Source: Antarcticirhabdus aurantiaca (lineage in GTDB: Bacteria; Pseudomonadota; Alphaproteobacteria; Rhizobiales; Rhizobiaceae). Taken from it: 64,000 nucleotides of DNA. The notes under the pieces were generated by a model, which saw only the letters and a program-made list of their open reading frames with translations, ran no database searches and was not told where the DNA came from. The position numbers and the translations under genes were made by a program. Each line of letters begins with the position of its first letter. Position 1 is the first letter of the stretch. Positions 8,403 through 16,590 of this stretch are shown piece after piece. The stretch covers positions 248,001 to 312,000 of the forward strand of contig NZ_VTOM01000001.1 of NCBI RefSeq assembly GCF_009765365.1. Reading direction: 5' to 3'.

Positions 8403-8704
8403 TTGGATGCGCGCTCGTCGATGCTCCACTTGCGGATCGATGACGAGACGAAGGCGGGGCCGCCGAGGCGCTTGGCGTTATGGCGCTGCCTGTCTCGGAG
8501 GCCCTCTGGCTGCTTCACTGCCTCGTCGTCGCGGGCCAGGTGCTACCGATCGACGTAAGTGATCTGAACGCCCAAATGCACCCGGCCATGGCTGAAGCGG
8601 ACATGATCAAGCGAACAGTTGGTCCTTTAGCTAATGTCATCAGCCATCGCGGGACCAGCCGATGCGATAGATGCGGCCCGTCTGCGCACCTTCGATGCTT
8701 CTGA
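8403..8704 (+). pseudogene. RelB/DinJ-type antitoxin, frameshifted
   Basis: A TTG at 8403, preceded by GGAGG at the right distance, opens a frame reading SSMLHLRIDDETKA (8418-8459). Similarity then jumps to another frame that reads AEALGVMALPVSEALWLL followed by VLPIDV, N, and MAEAD (8463 to about 8610). Joined, these match the ribbon-helix-helix start and C-terminal helix of RelB/DinJ antitoxins. One missing base in the GCGGGG run near 8455 explains the break. The open frame drifts without similarity to its stop at 8704, and no toxin gene follows. It looks like a decayed orphan antitoxin. Confidence 0.65.
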
Positions 8705-9254
8705 CATACCCGAGCGCTACCTCCCGCGCGGGCACTGGCTTGATCCCCGGGAAGAACAGACCGTAGGCGGACAGCGACTCCTCAACGATCGTGGGGCTGA
8801 TCACGTTAATTCGCAAGCCACGCGGAAGCGAGATCGCCGCGGCACGCATGAAGCCTTCAATGCCTCCGTTGACCATTGCTGCCGAGACGCCGTGGCGGAT
8901 AGGGGCTTCATTGAGCAGCCCGCTGGTAAGCGTGAATGAACCCCCATCGGCGATACTGTGTAGGCCCATCATCACCAAATTGACTTGTCCCATCAGCTTG
9001 TTTCGCAAGCCGATCTCGAACTGTGCTTCGCTGAACTGCTCGAATGGACCGAAGTGAACGCTACCCGTGGCGCATACAAGGGCATCGAACGGTCCCGTTT
9101 CGCTAAACAGACGCTCGATCGAAGCTGGGTCGGACAGATCCACTCGAAAGTCACCGCTGGTCCTATTGACGCTCACGACCTCGTGCCTCCCCCGCAACTC
9201 GGCCTCGATGGCCTGTCCGATCGTGCCACTGGCTCCGACGAGGATGATCTTCAT
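8640..9254 (-). CDS. Short atypical SDR family protein
   Basis: A 204-residue Rossmann protein starting MKIILVGASGTIGQAI. The second strand ends VVSVNRTSG, favouring NADP(H). Instead of YxxxK, the active-site region reads TSGLLNEAPIRHGVSAAMVNGG, so the catalytic Tyr and Lys are absent although the Ser is kept. This pattern is shared by a known short-SDR group whose activity is uncertain. The gene is less GC-rich than its neighbours and uses more A/T-ending codons, which hints at later acquisition. It lies 10 bases from the NCS2 permease stop on the same strand. Confidence 0.8.
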   Translation of the reverse strand: MKIILVGASGTIGQAIEAELRGRHEVVSVNRTSGDFRVDLSDPASIERLFSETGPFDALVCATGSVHFGPFEQFSEAQFEIGLRNKLMGQVNLVMMGLHSIADGGSFTLTSGLLNEAPIRHGVSAAMVNGGIEGFMRAAAISLPRGLRINVISPTIVEESLSAYGLFFPGIKPVPAREVALGYVRSIEGAQTGRIYRIGWSRDG

Positions 9255-9264
9255 ATCGATGTCC

Positions 9265-10665
9265 TTAGGCGTGATCGGCCACCGCCGATGCGGCGAGGGC
9301 GTTCTCGCGCGCCTGCGCTTCGCTGGCGAGGCCGTTGAGCGCGAGGTTGAGGACCACGGCGGTGAGGGTGGCGAGAAGGATGCCGGATTCGAGGAGAGGC
9401 TGAAGACCCGCGGGCAGGTGGTGGAAGAAGCCGGGGCCGACGAGCGGGATCATGCCGATGCCGATCGACACGGCGACCACGAAGAGGTTGTTGCGAGACG
9501 CCGCGTAGTCGACGCCGGCGAGGATGCGGATGCCCGTCGCCGCGACCATGCCGAACATCACGATGCCGGCGCCCCCGAGCACCGTGACGGGCACCGATTC
9601 GACGAGGGCCGAGAGCTTCGGCATCAGGCCGAGAACCAGCATGATCGCGCCGCCCGCCGCCGTCACCCAGCGCGACTTGACGCCCGTCACGCCGACGAGG
9701 CCGACGTTCTGCGAGAAGGACGTGTAGGGGAAGGTGTTGAAGATGCCGCCGATCAGCGTGCCGACGCCGTCGGCGCGAAGACCGCGGGTGAGCGACGCCT
9801 TGTCCACGACGCGTCCGGTCATCTGCCCGAGCGCCAGGAACATGCCGAGCGACTCCACCATGACGACGATCATGACGAGGCACATGGTCAGGATCGGCAC
9901 GAGGTGGAAGGTCGGCATGCCGAAGTGGAAGGGGAGGACGAGGCCGAACCACGCGGCCTCGCCGACCCGCTCGAAGCTCATCGCGCCGATCATCGCCGCG
10001 AGCGCGCAGCCCGCGACGACGCCGAGCAGCACCGCGACGTTGGCGACGAAGCCGCGGCCCCATTTGACCAGCGCGAGGATGACGAGAAGCACGAAGAGCG
10101 CGAGGCCGAGGCCGGCCGGGTCGCCATAGGCTGGGTTGGCGACCTGGACGGCTTGGCCCTCGATCGTCTGGCGCAGCGTCGGCTGGCCGCCGCCCGCCCA
10201 GTTGATGCCGACGCGCATCAGCGAGATGCCGATGACGAGGATCACGGTTCCCGTGACGACCGGCGGGAAGAGGGCGATCAGCCGGCCCATCAGCGGCGCG
10301 GCGAGAATGGCGAAGAGGCCGGCCGCGATCACCGAGCCGTAGATGCCGAGAAGGCCGATGTCCGGGCTCGCTGCCATGGCGAGCATCGGGCCGACCGCCG
10401 CGAAGGTCACGCCCATCATCACCGGCAGGCGGATGCCGACGCCGGGAAAGCCGACGCATTGCACGAGGGTCGCGATGCCGCAGGCGAAGAGGTCGGCGCT
10501 GATCAGGAAGGCGACCTCGGCGGGCGACAGGTTCAGCGCCCGGCCGATGATCAGCGGCACGGCGACCGCGCCGGCATACATCACCAGGACGTGCTGGAGG
10601 GCGAGCGGCACGAGGCGGGCGGGAGCCGGCGCGGCGTCGACCGGGTGGACGGCGGAAACGGTCAT
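9265..10665 (-). CDS. NCS2 family nucleobase:cation symporter
   Basis: A 466-residue inner-membrane permease of the NCS2 (uracil/xanthine/urate) family. About 12-14 hydrophobic segments are visible, starting LALQHVLVMYAGAVAVPLIIG near residues 23-43. The family signature region NTFPYTSFSQNVGLVGVTGVKS lies near residue 325, and the Glu/Gln-bearing segment is present. The start was placed at the ATG at 10665 because AGGAG sits ten bases upstream and the sequence before it is hydrophilic and Arg-rich. Purines such as xanthine or urate are the likeliest cargo by family. The exact substrate is not resolved. Confidence 0.88.
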   Translation of the reverse strand: MTVSAVHPVDAAPAPARLVPLALQHVLVMYAGAVAVPLIIGRALNLSPAEVAFLISADLFACGIATLVQCVGFPGVGIRLPVMMGVTFAAVGPMLAMAASPDIGLLGIYGSVIAAGLFAILAAPLMGRLIALFPPVVTGTVILVIGISLMRVGINWAGGGQPTLRQTIEGQAVQVANPAYGDPAGLGLALFVLLVILALVKWGRGFVANVAVLLGVVAGCALAAMIGAMSFERVGEAAWFGLVLPFHFGMPTFHLVPILTMCLVMIVVMVESLGMFLALGQMTGRVVDKASLTRGLRADGVGTLIGGIFNTFPYTSFSQNVGLVGVTGVKSRWVTAAGGAIMLVLGLMPKLSALVESVPVTVLGGAGIVMFGMVAATGIRILAGVDYAASRNNLFVVAVSIGIGMIPLVGPGFFHHLPAGLQPLLESGILLATLTAVVLNLALNGLASEAQARENALAASAVADHA

Positions 10666-10845
10666 CGCGCGGCTCCTCGGCAGGTTGCGGGCGCCGCGGA
10701 TCCAAGGGCCGGCGCCTCTACGGCCGCCTGACGATCGCACGGTCCGCGCGAGCCGTCACTGCCCAGGCGAGCGGCAGGCATAAAAAACATGCAGAGACCC
10801 GGCGCCGAGGACCACGCGCGCCGGCAAGGCGCCGGGCGCGCGCGG

Positions 10846-10861
10846 CCGTGACGGGTCACGG
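10846..10861. repeat. Inverted repeat CCGTGAC-GG-GTCACGG
   Basis: A perfect 7-base inverted repeat with a 2-base centre lies in the 285-base spacer between the NCS2 promoter side and the end of the monooxygenase gene. Its size fits a dimeric regulator site, and it lies about 180 bases upstream of the permease start. It could equally be a 3' hairpin of the monooxygenase transcript, and no function is proven. The rest of the spacer is GC-rich with no coding signal. Confidence 0.35.
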
Positions 10862-10950
10862 CGCGGGAGGAGTGCGACCGTCCCGCCACGGGGGCGGCCC
10901 GGACACGACCTGAAACGGCGCATCCTGGCCGGAGCGGCAGGCGGCCGAGC

Positions 10951-12792
10951 TCAGGCCTTGTGGTGAACCTCCTCGCGGCCCCAGACCGGGGTGTAGAGGC
11001 CTTCCATCCGCGCCTTCAACTGGAGCGACAGGAACTGCGAGTAGTGGCGCGACTGGTGGAGGTTGCCGCCGTGGAACCAAAGGTTCGGCAGGGCGGTCGG
11101 CTTCCACATGTTGCGCAGCTCGCCGACCCAGGGGCCGGGATCCTTCGTGGTGTTCGAGCCCATGCCCCAGCACTTGCCGACCGTGTCCGCGGCCTTCTGG
11201 CCCATCAGGTCGACCAGCCAGCCGTTCATCGAGGAATAGCCGGTGGCGTAGACGATGAGGTCGGCGGGCAGCTCCGTGCCGTCGTCGAGCTTGACGCCGT
11301 GTTCCGTGATCTCGGAGACCTGGCCGGCCTTGAGCTTGATCTTGCCGTCGGCGATCAGCTCCGAGGCGCCGACGTCGATGTAGTAGCCCGAGCCGCGGCG
11401 CAGGTACTTCATGAAGAGGCCCGAGCCGTCCTCGCCGAAGTCCAGGTCGAAGCCGGCCTTTTCCAGCCTGTCGTAGAAGTCGGCGTCGCGCGCCTTCGCC
11501 GCCTCGTACACGGGGATGTGGAACTCGTGCATGATCCGGTACGGCACGGAGGCGAAGATCAGGTCGGCCTTGTCCGTGGTGATGCCGTTCGCCAGCGCTT
11601 CTTCCGAGTAGAGGCCGCCGAGCGCCAGCTCCATCAGCGTGTCGGACCGGATGATGTGGGTGGAGGAGCGCTGCACCATGGTGACGTCGGCGCCCTGTTC
11701 CCAGAGGGCGGCGCAGATGTCGTGGGCCGAGTTGTTGGAGCCGATGACGACGGCTCGTCGGCCCGCCCAGCCCTCCGGCCCCTTGTGCTCGGAGGAGTGC
11801 TCCTGGACGCCCTTGAAGCGCTCCATGCCGGGGAAGCGGGGCTTGTTCGGCTTGCCCGAGAGGCCCGTCGCCATGACGATGTGCTTGGGGCGAAGCGTCA
11901 CCTCCTCGCCGTCGCGGTCGACCACCAGCGTCCACTCGCCCCTGGCCTCGTCGAAGGCGGCGCACTTGGCGACCGTCCTGCCCCAGAAGTTCAGCTCCAT
12001 GATCGAGGCGTAGTGCTTCAACCAGTCGGCGATCTTGTCCTTGGCCGCGAAGACCGGCCAGTCGTCGGGGAAGGGCAGGTAGGGGAGGTGGTCGTACCAG
12101 ACGGGATCGTGGAGGTGGAGCGACTTGTAGCGCTTGCGCCAGGAGTCGCCCGGCTGCTCGTTCTTCTCGACGATCAGCGCGGGCACGCCCAGGCGCTTCA
12201 GCCGCGCGGCGAGCGCGAGGCCGCCCTGGCCGCCGCCGATGATGACGACGGAGGGCTGATCCTCGTAGCCGAGGCGCGCGTCGGCCTCGTCCTTGCGCTC
12301 CTGCCAGGAGCGGCGGCCCTGCTCGATGCCGTGGAGAACGCCCTTCTCCCGGCGCGGCCCTTTTCGCTCCTCGAAGCCCTTCAGCTCGCGCAAGGTGGTG
12401 AGCAGCGTCCAGGCGAGGCCGTCCTTCAGGCGGACGTGTCCGTAGCCGCGTCCCGTCCCGGTCTCGAAGGTGAACCAAGCCTCGGTGACGCCGTCGGCCT
12501 CCGTCACCTCCTCCTTCGGGTCGAGCCGGAAGGCGGAGGGCTTCGCTGCGGCGAGCGTGCCGTCCAGAAGCCCCCGCACGCCCTCGCGGTTCTCCACCGT
12601 CTTGATGTTCCAGGTGAAGGCGACGAGGTCGCGCCAGAAGCTGGTTTCGGCGAAATGGGCGACCGCCGCCTCGACGTCGCCGCTCTCAAGCGCCTGCCCG
12701 AAACTCGTCAGCCAGGCTTCCGCCGTGTCGCGCGGCGATGCCGCGCCGATCGTCCGGGCGCCCGTGCCCGGGCGCTCCAAGGTCTCGCTCAT
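10951..12792 (-). CDS. Flavin-containing monooxygenase with N-terminal NTF2-like domain
   Basis: A 613-residue protein. Residues about 20-150 resemble an NTF2/SnoaL-like domain (AEAWLTSFGQALESGDV, ETSFWRDLVAFTW). The rest is a class B flavoprotein monooxygenase: FAD-binding GGGQGGLALA near 180, a second Rossmann motif VVIGSNNSAHDI near 345, and an ATG-type motif YATGYSS near 500. It should oxygenate a soft nucleophile or ketone using NADPH and O2. GGGAGGAG precedes the ATG at 12792. The open frame extends upstream to 13383 only because of GC bias. The fusion is seen in other FMO-like proteins, and the substrate is unknown. Confidence 0.85.
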   Translation of the reverse strand: MSETLERPGTGARTIGAASPRDTAEAWLTSFGQALESGDVEAAVAHFAETSFWRDLVAFTWNIKTVENREGVRGLLDGTLAAAKPSAFRLDPKEEVTEADGVTEAWFTFETGTGRGYGHVRLKDGLAWTLLTTLRELKGFEERKGPRREKGVLHGIEQGRRSWQERKDEADARLGYEDQPSVVIIGGGQGGLALAARLKRLGVPALIVEKNEQPGDSWRKRYKSLHLHDPVWYDHLPYLPFPDDWPVFAAKDKIADWLKHYASIMELNFWGRTVAKCAAFDEARGEWTLVVDRDGEEVTLRPKHIVMATGLSGKPNKPRFPGMERFKGVQEHSSEHKGPEGWAGRRAVVIGSNNSAHDICAALWEQGADVTMVQRSSTHIIRSDTLMELALGGLYSEEALANGITTDKADLIFASVPYRIMHEFHIPVYEAAKARDADFYDRLEKAGFDLDFGEDGSGLFMKYLRRGSGYYIDVGASELIADGKIKLKAGQVSEITEHGVKLDDGTELPADLIVYATGYSSMNGWLVDLMGQKAADTVGKCWGMGSNTTKDPGPWVGELRNMWKPTALPNLWFHGGNLHQSRHYSQFLSLQLKARMEGLYTPVWGREEVHHKA

Positions 12793-12974
12793 GGATCCGC
12801 TCCTCCCGCTGCGAGGCGCCGCTCGGGGCGCGTCTCGCGCTCTGCCGTTTCCTCGCGGAGGCTCCATGGCCGGTGGTCCGGCTTCTCGTTCGAGGAGCGA
12901 CCGCACTGCCGGAACAGTCTGCGCCCGTTCCGGTGGCCGAGGAATACGACTTTCGGTCGAAGGCCGCCCGGCGA

Positions 12975-13976
12975 TCAGGCGCGGCCGGGCAGCACGCGGT
13001 CCGGCGGGCGGTGGCCGTCCATGAGGGTGCGGATGTTGATGATGACGCGCTCGCCCATGTCGATGCGCGCCTCGATCGTCGCCGAGCCCATGTGCGGCAG
13101 GAGCACGACCTTGTGCTCGGCGGCGAGCTTCAGGAGGCGGCGGTCGATCGCCGGCTCGTTCTCGAAGACGTCGAGGCCCGCGCCGGCGAGCTGACCCGCC
13201 TCGATCATCCGGATCAGCGCCGCGTCGTCGACGATGTCGCCGCGCGCCGTGTTGACCACGAAGGCATGCGGCTGGAGCAGCGCCAGCCGCCGGGCCGAGA
13301 GAAGGTGAAAGGTGCCGGGCGTCGAAGGGCAGTGGATCGACACGATGTCGGCCCGGGCGAGCATCTGGTCGAGGCTCTCCCAAAAGGTCGCGCCAAGCTC
13401 GGCTTCGGTCTTGGCGCTGACGCGGCGGCGGTTGTGGTAGTGGATCTCCAGCCCGAAGGCTCGGGCGCGCCGGGCGACCGCCGTGCCGATGCGGCCCATG
13501 CCGAGGATGCCGAGGCGCTTGCCGGCGAGCCGGCGGCCGAGCATGGCGGTCGGCGACCAGCCGGCCCAGGGCTCGTCCGACAAGAGGCGGACGCCGCCCT
13601 CGACGAGGCGGCGGGGCACGGCCAGGATCAGCGCCATCGTCATGTCCGCCGTGTCCTCGTCGAGGACGTTGGGCGTGTTGGTGACGATGAGGCCGCGCGA
13701 CAGCGCCGCCTCGACGTCGATGTTGTCGATGCCGTTGCCGTAGTTGGCGATGAGCTTCAGCCGGGGACCGGCGAGCGCGATCATCGCGCGGTCGATCCGG
13801 TCGGTGACGGTCGGCACGAGCACGTCCGCCTGGCGCAGGGCCGCGACGAGCTGGGGCTGGGTCAGCGGTCGGTCGGACGGGTTCAGCCGCGCGTCGAAGA
13901 GCTCGGCCATGCGCGCCTCGACGGCGTCGGGCAGCTTCCGCGTGACGATGACCAGGGGCTTCGGGCGCTCTGTCAT
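12975..13976 (-). CDS. D-2-hydroxyacid dehydrogenase (glyoxylate/hydroxypyruvate reductase type)
   Basis: A 333-residue NAD(P)-dependent reductase. The Rossmann motif GILGMGRIG is near residue 158. The catalytic triad of the family is visible as Arg in NTARGDI near 243, Glu in FENEP near 272 and His in LLPHMGSAT near 294. NRRR after the second strand suggests NADPH. It is most like GyaR/GhrB-type glyoxylate reductases. It stands alone between the monooxygenase and the oppositely oriented SH3 gene, and no operon partner is evident. Confidence 0.88.
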   Translation of the reverse strand: MTERPKPLVIVTRKLPDAVEARMAELFDARLNPSDRPLTQPQLVAALRQADVLVPTVTDRIDRAMIALAGPRLKLIANYGNGIDNIDVEAALSRGLIVTNTPNVLDEDTADMTMALILAVPRRLVEGGVRLLSDEPWAGWSPTAMLGRRLAGKRLGILGMGRIGTAVARRARAFGLEIHYHNRRRVSAKTEAELGATFWESLDQMLARADIVSIHCPSTPGTFHLLSARRLALLQPHAFVVNTARGDIVDDAALIRMIEAGQLAGAGLDVFENEPAIDRRLLKLAAEHKVVLLPHMGSATIEARIDMGERVIINIRTLMDGHRPPDRVLPGRA

Positions 13977-14102
13977 TCCACTCCTCGTCAGCCTTACCTT
14001 TTGCCTTCCAGCGCCGGAAAAGCTTCAGCCGTCATTAACCGACATGGAGCATCTTGGGCGGCGTGTCCCCCTGAGAGCCGCCTTCCTACCAAGGAGCGGC
14101 GG

Positions 14103-14762
14103 TTGAAACAAAGGGCTGCCCGCCGGGGCGGTCCCAAGCATCCAAGGATTCGCCGCGCCGTGTCCGCTCCCCGCATTCTTCTCGCCTCCGTCGCCGCCCT
14201 GCTCGTCGCTGCCGCGGGCTTCGCCATCATGCCGGCCACCAGCGCCCCACAGCCCGAGACCGTCGCCGCGGCCGCGCCCAAGCCGGAGAAGCCGACGGCC
14301 GCCGCCATCGCCGCCGCCGGCCGCGGGCCGGTGACCGACCTGCCGCTGCCGCGCTTCGCCTCGCTGAAGTCGGCCAAGGTGAACCTGCGCATCGGCCCGG
14401 GCAAGGACTACCCGGTGTCCTGGCTGTTCATGAAGCCCGGCCTGCCGGTGGAGATCATCGGCGAATACGACCTGTGGCGCCGCATCCGCGATTCGGAGGG
14501 CACGGAAGGGTGGGTCTACCACTCGCTCCTGTCGGGCTCGCGCACCTCGATCGCCGCGCCCTGGCTGAAGGGCAAGCCGACCACGATCGACATCCACCGC
14601 ACGCCCGCCGCCGACGCGCCGCTCGTGGCGATGATGGAGCCGGGCGTCGTGTCCAGCGTCGAGGAATGCAAGTCCGGCTGGTGCAGCGTCGAGGTGTCGA
14701 GCCGGGCCGGCTTCGTCAAGCAGAACGAGCTCTGGGGCGTCTACCCCGACGAGCAGTTCTGA
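14103..14762 (+). CDS. SH3 domain-containing protein, exported
   Basis: A 219-residue protein with an N-terminal hydrophobic segment (ILLASVAALLVAAAGFAIM, residues about 25-43) and an Ala/Pro-rich linker. Two bacterial SH3-like repeats follow: VNLRIGPGKDYPVSWLFMK to EGWVYHSLL near 97-140, and a second ending GWCSVEVSSRAGFVKQ. The TTG at 14103 has AAGGAG six bases upstream. A GTG at 14160 is an alternative start closer to the hydrophobic segment. SH3b proteins usually sit in the envelope and bind peptidoglycan. A strong bidirectional terminator follows. Confidence 0.75.
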   Translation: MKQRAARRGGPKHPRIRRAVSAPRILLASVAALLVAAAGFAIMPATSAPQPETVAAAAPKPEKPTAAAIAAAGRGPVTDLPLPRFASLKSAKVNLRIGPGKDYPVSWLFMKPGLPVEIIGEYDLWRRIRDSEGTEGWVYHSLLSGSRTSIAAPWLKGKPTTIDIHRTPAADAPLVAMMEPGVVSSVEECKSGWCSVEVSSRAGFVKQNELWGVYPDEQF

Positions 14763-14770
14763 GCGGAACC

Positions 14771-14797
14771 GGGCACCACCCCGCGGGGCTGGTGCCC
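14771..14797 (+). terminator. Stem-loop after SH3 gene
   Basis: GGGCACCA pairs with TGGTGCCC, with an inner CCCC/GGGG stem, starting nine bases after the stop codon. It is the first of two consecutive hairpins separating convergent genes. Confidence 0.6.
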
Positions 14798-14810
14798 ATG
14801 CCCACGAAAA

Positions 14811-14849
14811 CAAACGAGGCGGGTTCGATTGCCGAACCCGCCTCGTTTG
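14811..14849. terminator. Bidirectional intrinsic terminator between SH3 gene and irr
   Basis: A perfect 17-base stem, CAAACGAGGCGGGTTCG with its exact complement, encloses the loop ATTGC. An A-rich run precedes it and a T-rich run follows it, so it can end transcription from the SH3 gene on one strand and from irr on the other. Confidence 0.85.
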
Positions 14850-14877
14850 TTTCTGCAAATCGTGTGCTGCGGCGATC

Positions 14878-15351
14878 CTACTCCGCCGCGACCTTCACGG
14901 CGACGGACGACTTCGAGGCGCCGGCATCGCGCTTGCGGCGCAGGCGGACGACCACGTCGACGTTGACGATCTCCATGCCTTCCGGCGGCTCCGGCAGGTC
15001 CGACAGGCGCAGCGCGCCGTCCGGAATGTCGATCATCGAGTTGTCGTCCTCGACGAAGAAGTGGTGGTGGTCGTCGGTGTTGGTGTCGAAATAGGTGCGC
15101 TGGCCTTCGGCCGAGAGCGGCCGCACGAGGCCGGCATCGGTGAACTGATGGAGCGTGTTGTAGACCGTGGCGAGCGAGACCGGCTCGCCGGCCTTGTGCG
15201 CTTCCTCGTGCAAATCTTCGGCCGAAAGGTGCCGATCGCCCGCGCCGAACATCAGGTTGCACAGGGCCACGCGCTGGCGCGTCGGGCGCAGGCCGACGGA
15301 CCGGAGGCGCTCGAACACGCAGAAGGTGTGGGGCCGGGATCGGTTGTGCAT
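14878..15351 (-). CDS. irr: Iron response regulator Irr (Fur family)
   Basis: A 157-residue Fur-family regulator. GLRPTRQRVALCNLMFG and AGEPVSLATVYNTLHQFTDAGL form the winged helix region, and TDDHHHFFVEDDNSMIDIP carries the HHH motif that binds haem in rhizobial Irr. The C-terminal IVNVDVVVRLRRKR matches Irr rather than Fur, Mur or Zur. In Hyphomicrobiales Irr represses haem synthesis and activates or represses iron genes, and is degraded when haem is plentiful. The ATG at 15351 follows a short spacer. The fabA-fabB-fabI neighbourhood is typical for irr in this order. Confidence 0.92.
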   Translation of the reverse strand: MHNRSRPHTFCVFERLRSVGLRPTRQRVALCNLMFGAGDRHLSAEDLHEEAHKAGEPVSLATVYNTLHQFTDAGLVRPLSAEGQRTYFDTNTDDHHHFFVEDDNSMIDIPDGALRLSDLPEPPEGMEIVNVDVVVRLRRKRDAGASKSSVAVKVAAE

Positions 15352-15430
15352 TGAAAACGCCGTTCAGCTCATGCGGAATGGATGAAGCTCTGTGCCAGCT
15401 TTCTAGAGCATCAATCTCCTGTTTTGCAAG

Positions 15431-15458
15431 ATAATGGGTCGCGAACACCGGTGTGCAA
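15431..15458 (-). promoter_or_regulatory. Candidate sigma-70 promoter for irr
   Basis: On the minus strand, TTGCAC (-35-like) and CATTAT (-10-like) are separated by 16 bases, about 80 bases before the irr ATG. TGCAAGAT is repeated directly at 15425 and 15454. The match to consensus is moderate. Confidence 0.35.
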
Positions 15459-15473
15459 GATGTGAACGGCGCG

Positions 15474-15920
15474 TCAGCCGCCAGGCGGGGCGGGCGCGCA
15501 GGCCGCGGCGAGCGGCGCCAGCGCGGCGCCCGAGCCGGTGAGCGGCACGCTGTAGCGCCCCGCCGGCACCCGCACCTCCGCCGCCTTGCCCTTGCGCAAG
15601 GCCGCCACGAGGAGGCCCGCGCGAGCCGGCGGCACGACGGCCGAGAGGCTGTTCGGGCCCGGGGCGCCCGCGTCGAGCAGGAAGGCGGTGCCGCCGACCT
15701 CGACCGCCAGCGAGGCGCCGCGCCCGCCGGTGCCGGGGCTGAAGGCCGACAAGCGCAGGCGGCTTCCTTCGCAGGCGAGCTCCAGCAGCGCCCGGCCGTT
15801 CTCGTAGGCGCCGGCCGCGCCCCCGCTGCCGCGCCAGGCGGGAGCGCTCCAGGCCGGTCCGGCGAGGAGCAGCGAGGTGGCCGTTGCCGCGCTGCAGAAG
15901 CGCAGAAGTGCGCCGCACAA
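15474..15920 (-). CDS. Small exported protein of unknown function
   Basis: About 148 residues. A likely signal peptide, LLRFCSAATATSLLLAGPAWSA, is followed by a short, beta-rich domain (SRLRLSAFSPGTGGRGASLAVEVGGTAFLLDAG) that ends in Pro/Gly. The start is uncertain: a TTG at 15920 directly precedes the signal peptide, but the frame is open back to an ATG at 16034 that overlaps the fabA start on the other strand. I do not recognise the family. It is divergent from fabA and in line with irr. Confidence 0.5.
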   Translation of the reverse strand: MCGALLRFCSAATATSLLLAGPAWSAPAWRGSGGAAGAYENGRALLELACEGSRLRLSAFSPGTGGRGASLAVEVGGTAFLLDAGAPGPNSLSAVVPPARAGLLVAALRKGKAAEVRVPAGRYSVPLTGSGAALAPLAAACAPAPPGG

Positions 15921-16032
15921 GGAACGGCGGCGGCTCCGGCCGGTTTTGCCTCCTTGGGCGGCTGTGCTAAGGGCGCGTGCCGAACAGCGGCGAGCAGGCG
16001 TCCGCTGACAGGCGGCGGGCTTTGAGCGGAAC

Positions 16033-16563
16033 ATGACGATAGCCAAGACTTCCTTCGACAAGAACGACCTCCTGGCATGCGGCGAGGGCCGGTTGTTCGG
16101 CCCCGGCAACGCCCAGCTGCCGCTGCCGCCCATGCTGATGTTCGACCGCATCACCGAGGTCACCACCGATGGCGGCGAGTTCGGCAAAGGATCGATCCGG
16201 GCCGAGTTCGACGTCAACCCCGACCTCTGGTTCTTCGCCTGCCACTTCAAGGGCGACCCGGTCATGCCGGGGTGTCTCGGCCTCGACGCGCTCTGGCAGC
16301 TCACCGGCTTCTATCTCGGCTGGCTCGGCGAAGAGGGCCGGGGCCGCGCGCTGGGCGTCGGCGAGGTGAAGTTCACCGGCCAGGTGACGCCGAAGGTCAA
16401 GCTCGTCGAGTACGGCGTCGAGTTCCGGCGCGTCATGCGCTCCAAGCTCAAGCTCGGCATCGCGCAGGGGTGGATGAAGGCCGACGGCGAGGTCATCTAT
16501 CGCGCGTCCGACCTTCGGGTGGGCCTGTTCAAGGACGAGGAGCCGGCCGTTGCGGGCGGCTGA
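16033..16563 (+). CDS. fabA: 3-hydroxyacyl-[acyl-carrier-protein] dehydratase FabA
   Basis: A 176-residue dehydratase/isomerase that makes trans-2 and then cis-3-decenoyl-ACP, the branch point to unsaturated fatty acids. The active-site His lies in [15 protein letters not shown] near residue 76, and the catalytic Asp follows in LDALWQL near 90. Length and motifs match FabA rather than FabZ. The order fabA-fabB-fabI, with 27-base and 5-base gaps, is a classic anaerobic unsaturated fatty acid operon of alphaproteobacteria. Confidence 0.96.
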   Translation: MTIAKTSFDKNDLLACGEGRLFGPGNAQLPLPPMLMFDRITEVTTDGGEFGKGSIRAEFDVNPDLWFFACHFKGDPVMPGCLGLDALWQLTGFYLGWLGEEGRGRALGVGEVKFTGQVTPKVKLVEYGVEFRRVMRSKLKLGIAQGWMKADGEVIYRASDLRVGLFKDEEPAVAGG

Positions 16564-16590
16564 TAGGGCTTCGGGCGAGAGGATTTCGAT

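Noticed and set aside
12738-14102. Upstream extension of the SH3 protein frame across the hydroxyacid reductase gene
   Set aside because: The extension is antisense to a complete reductase and resembles no protein. The real protein starts near 14103 or 14160 next to its signal segment.
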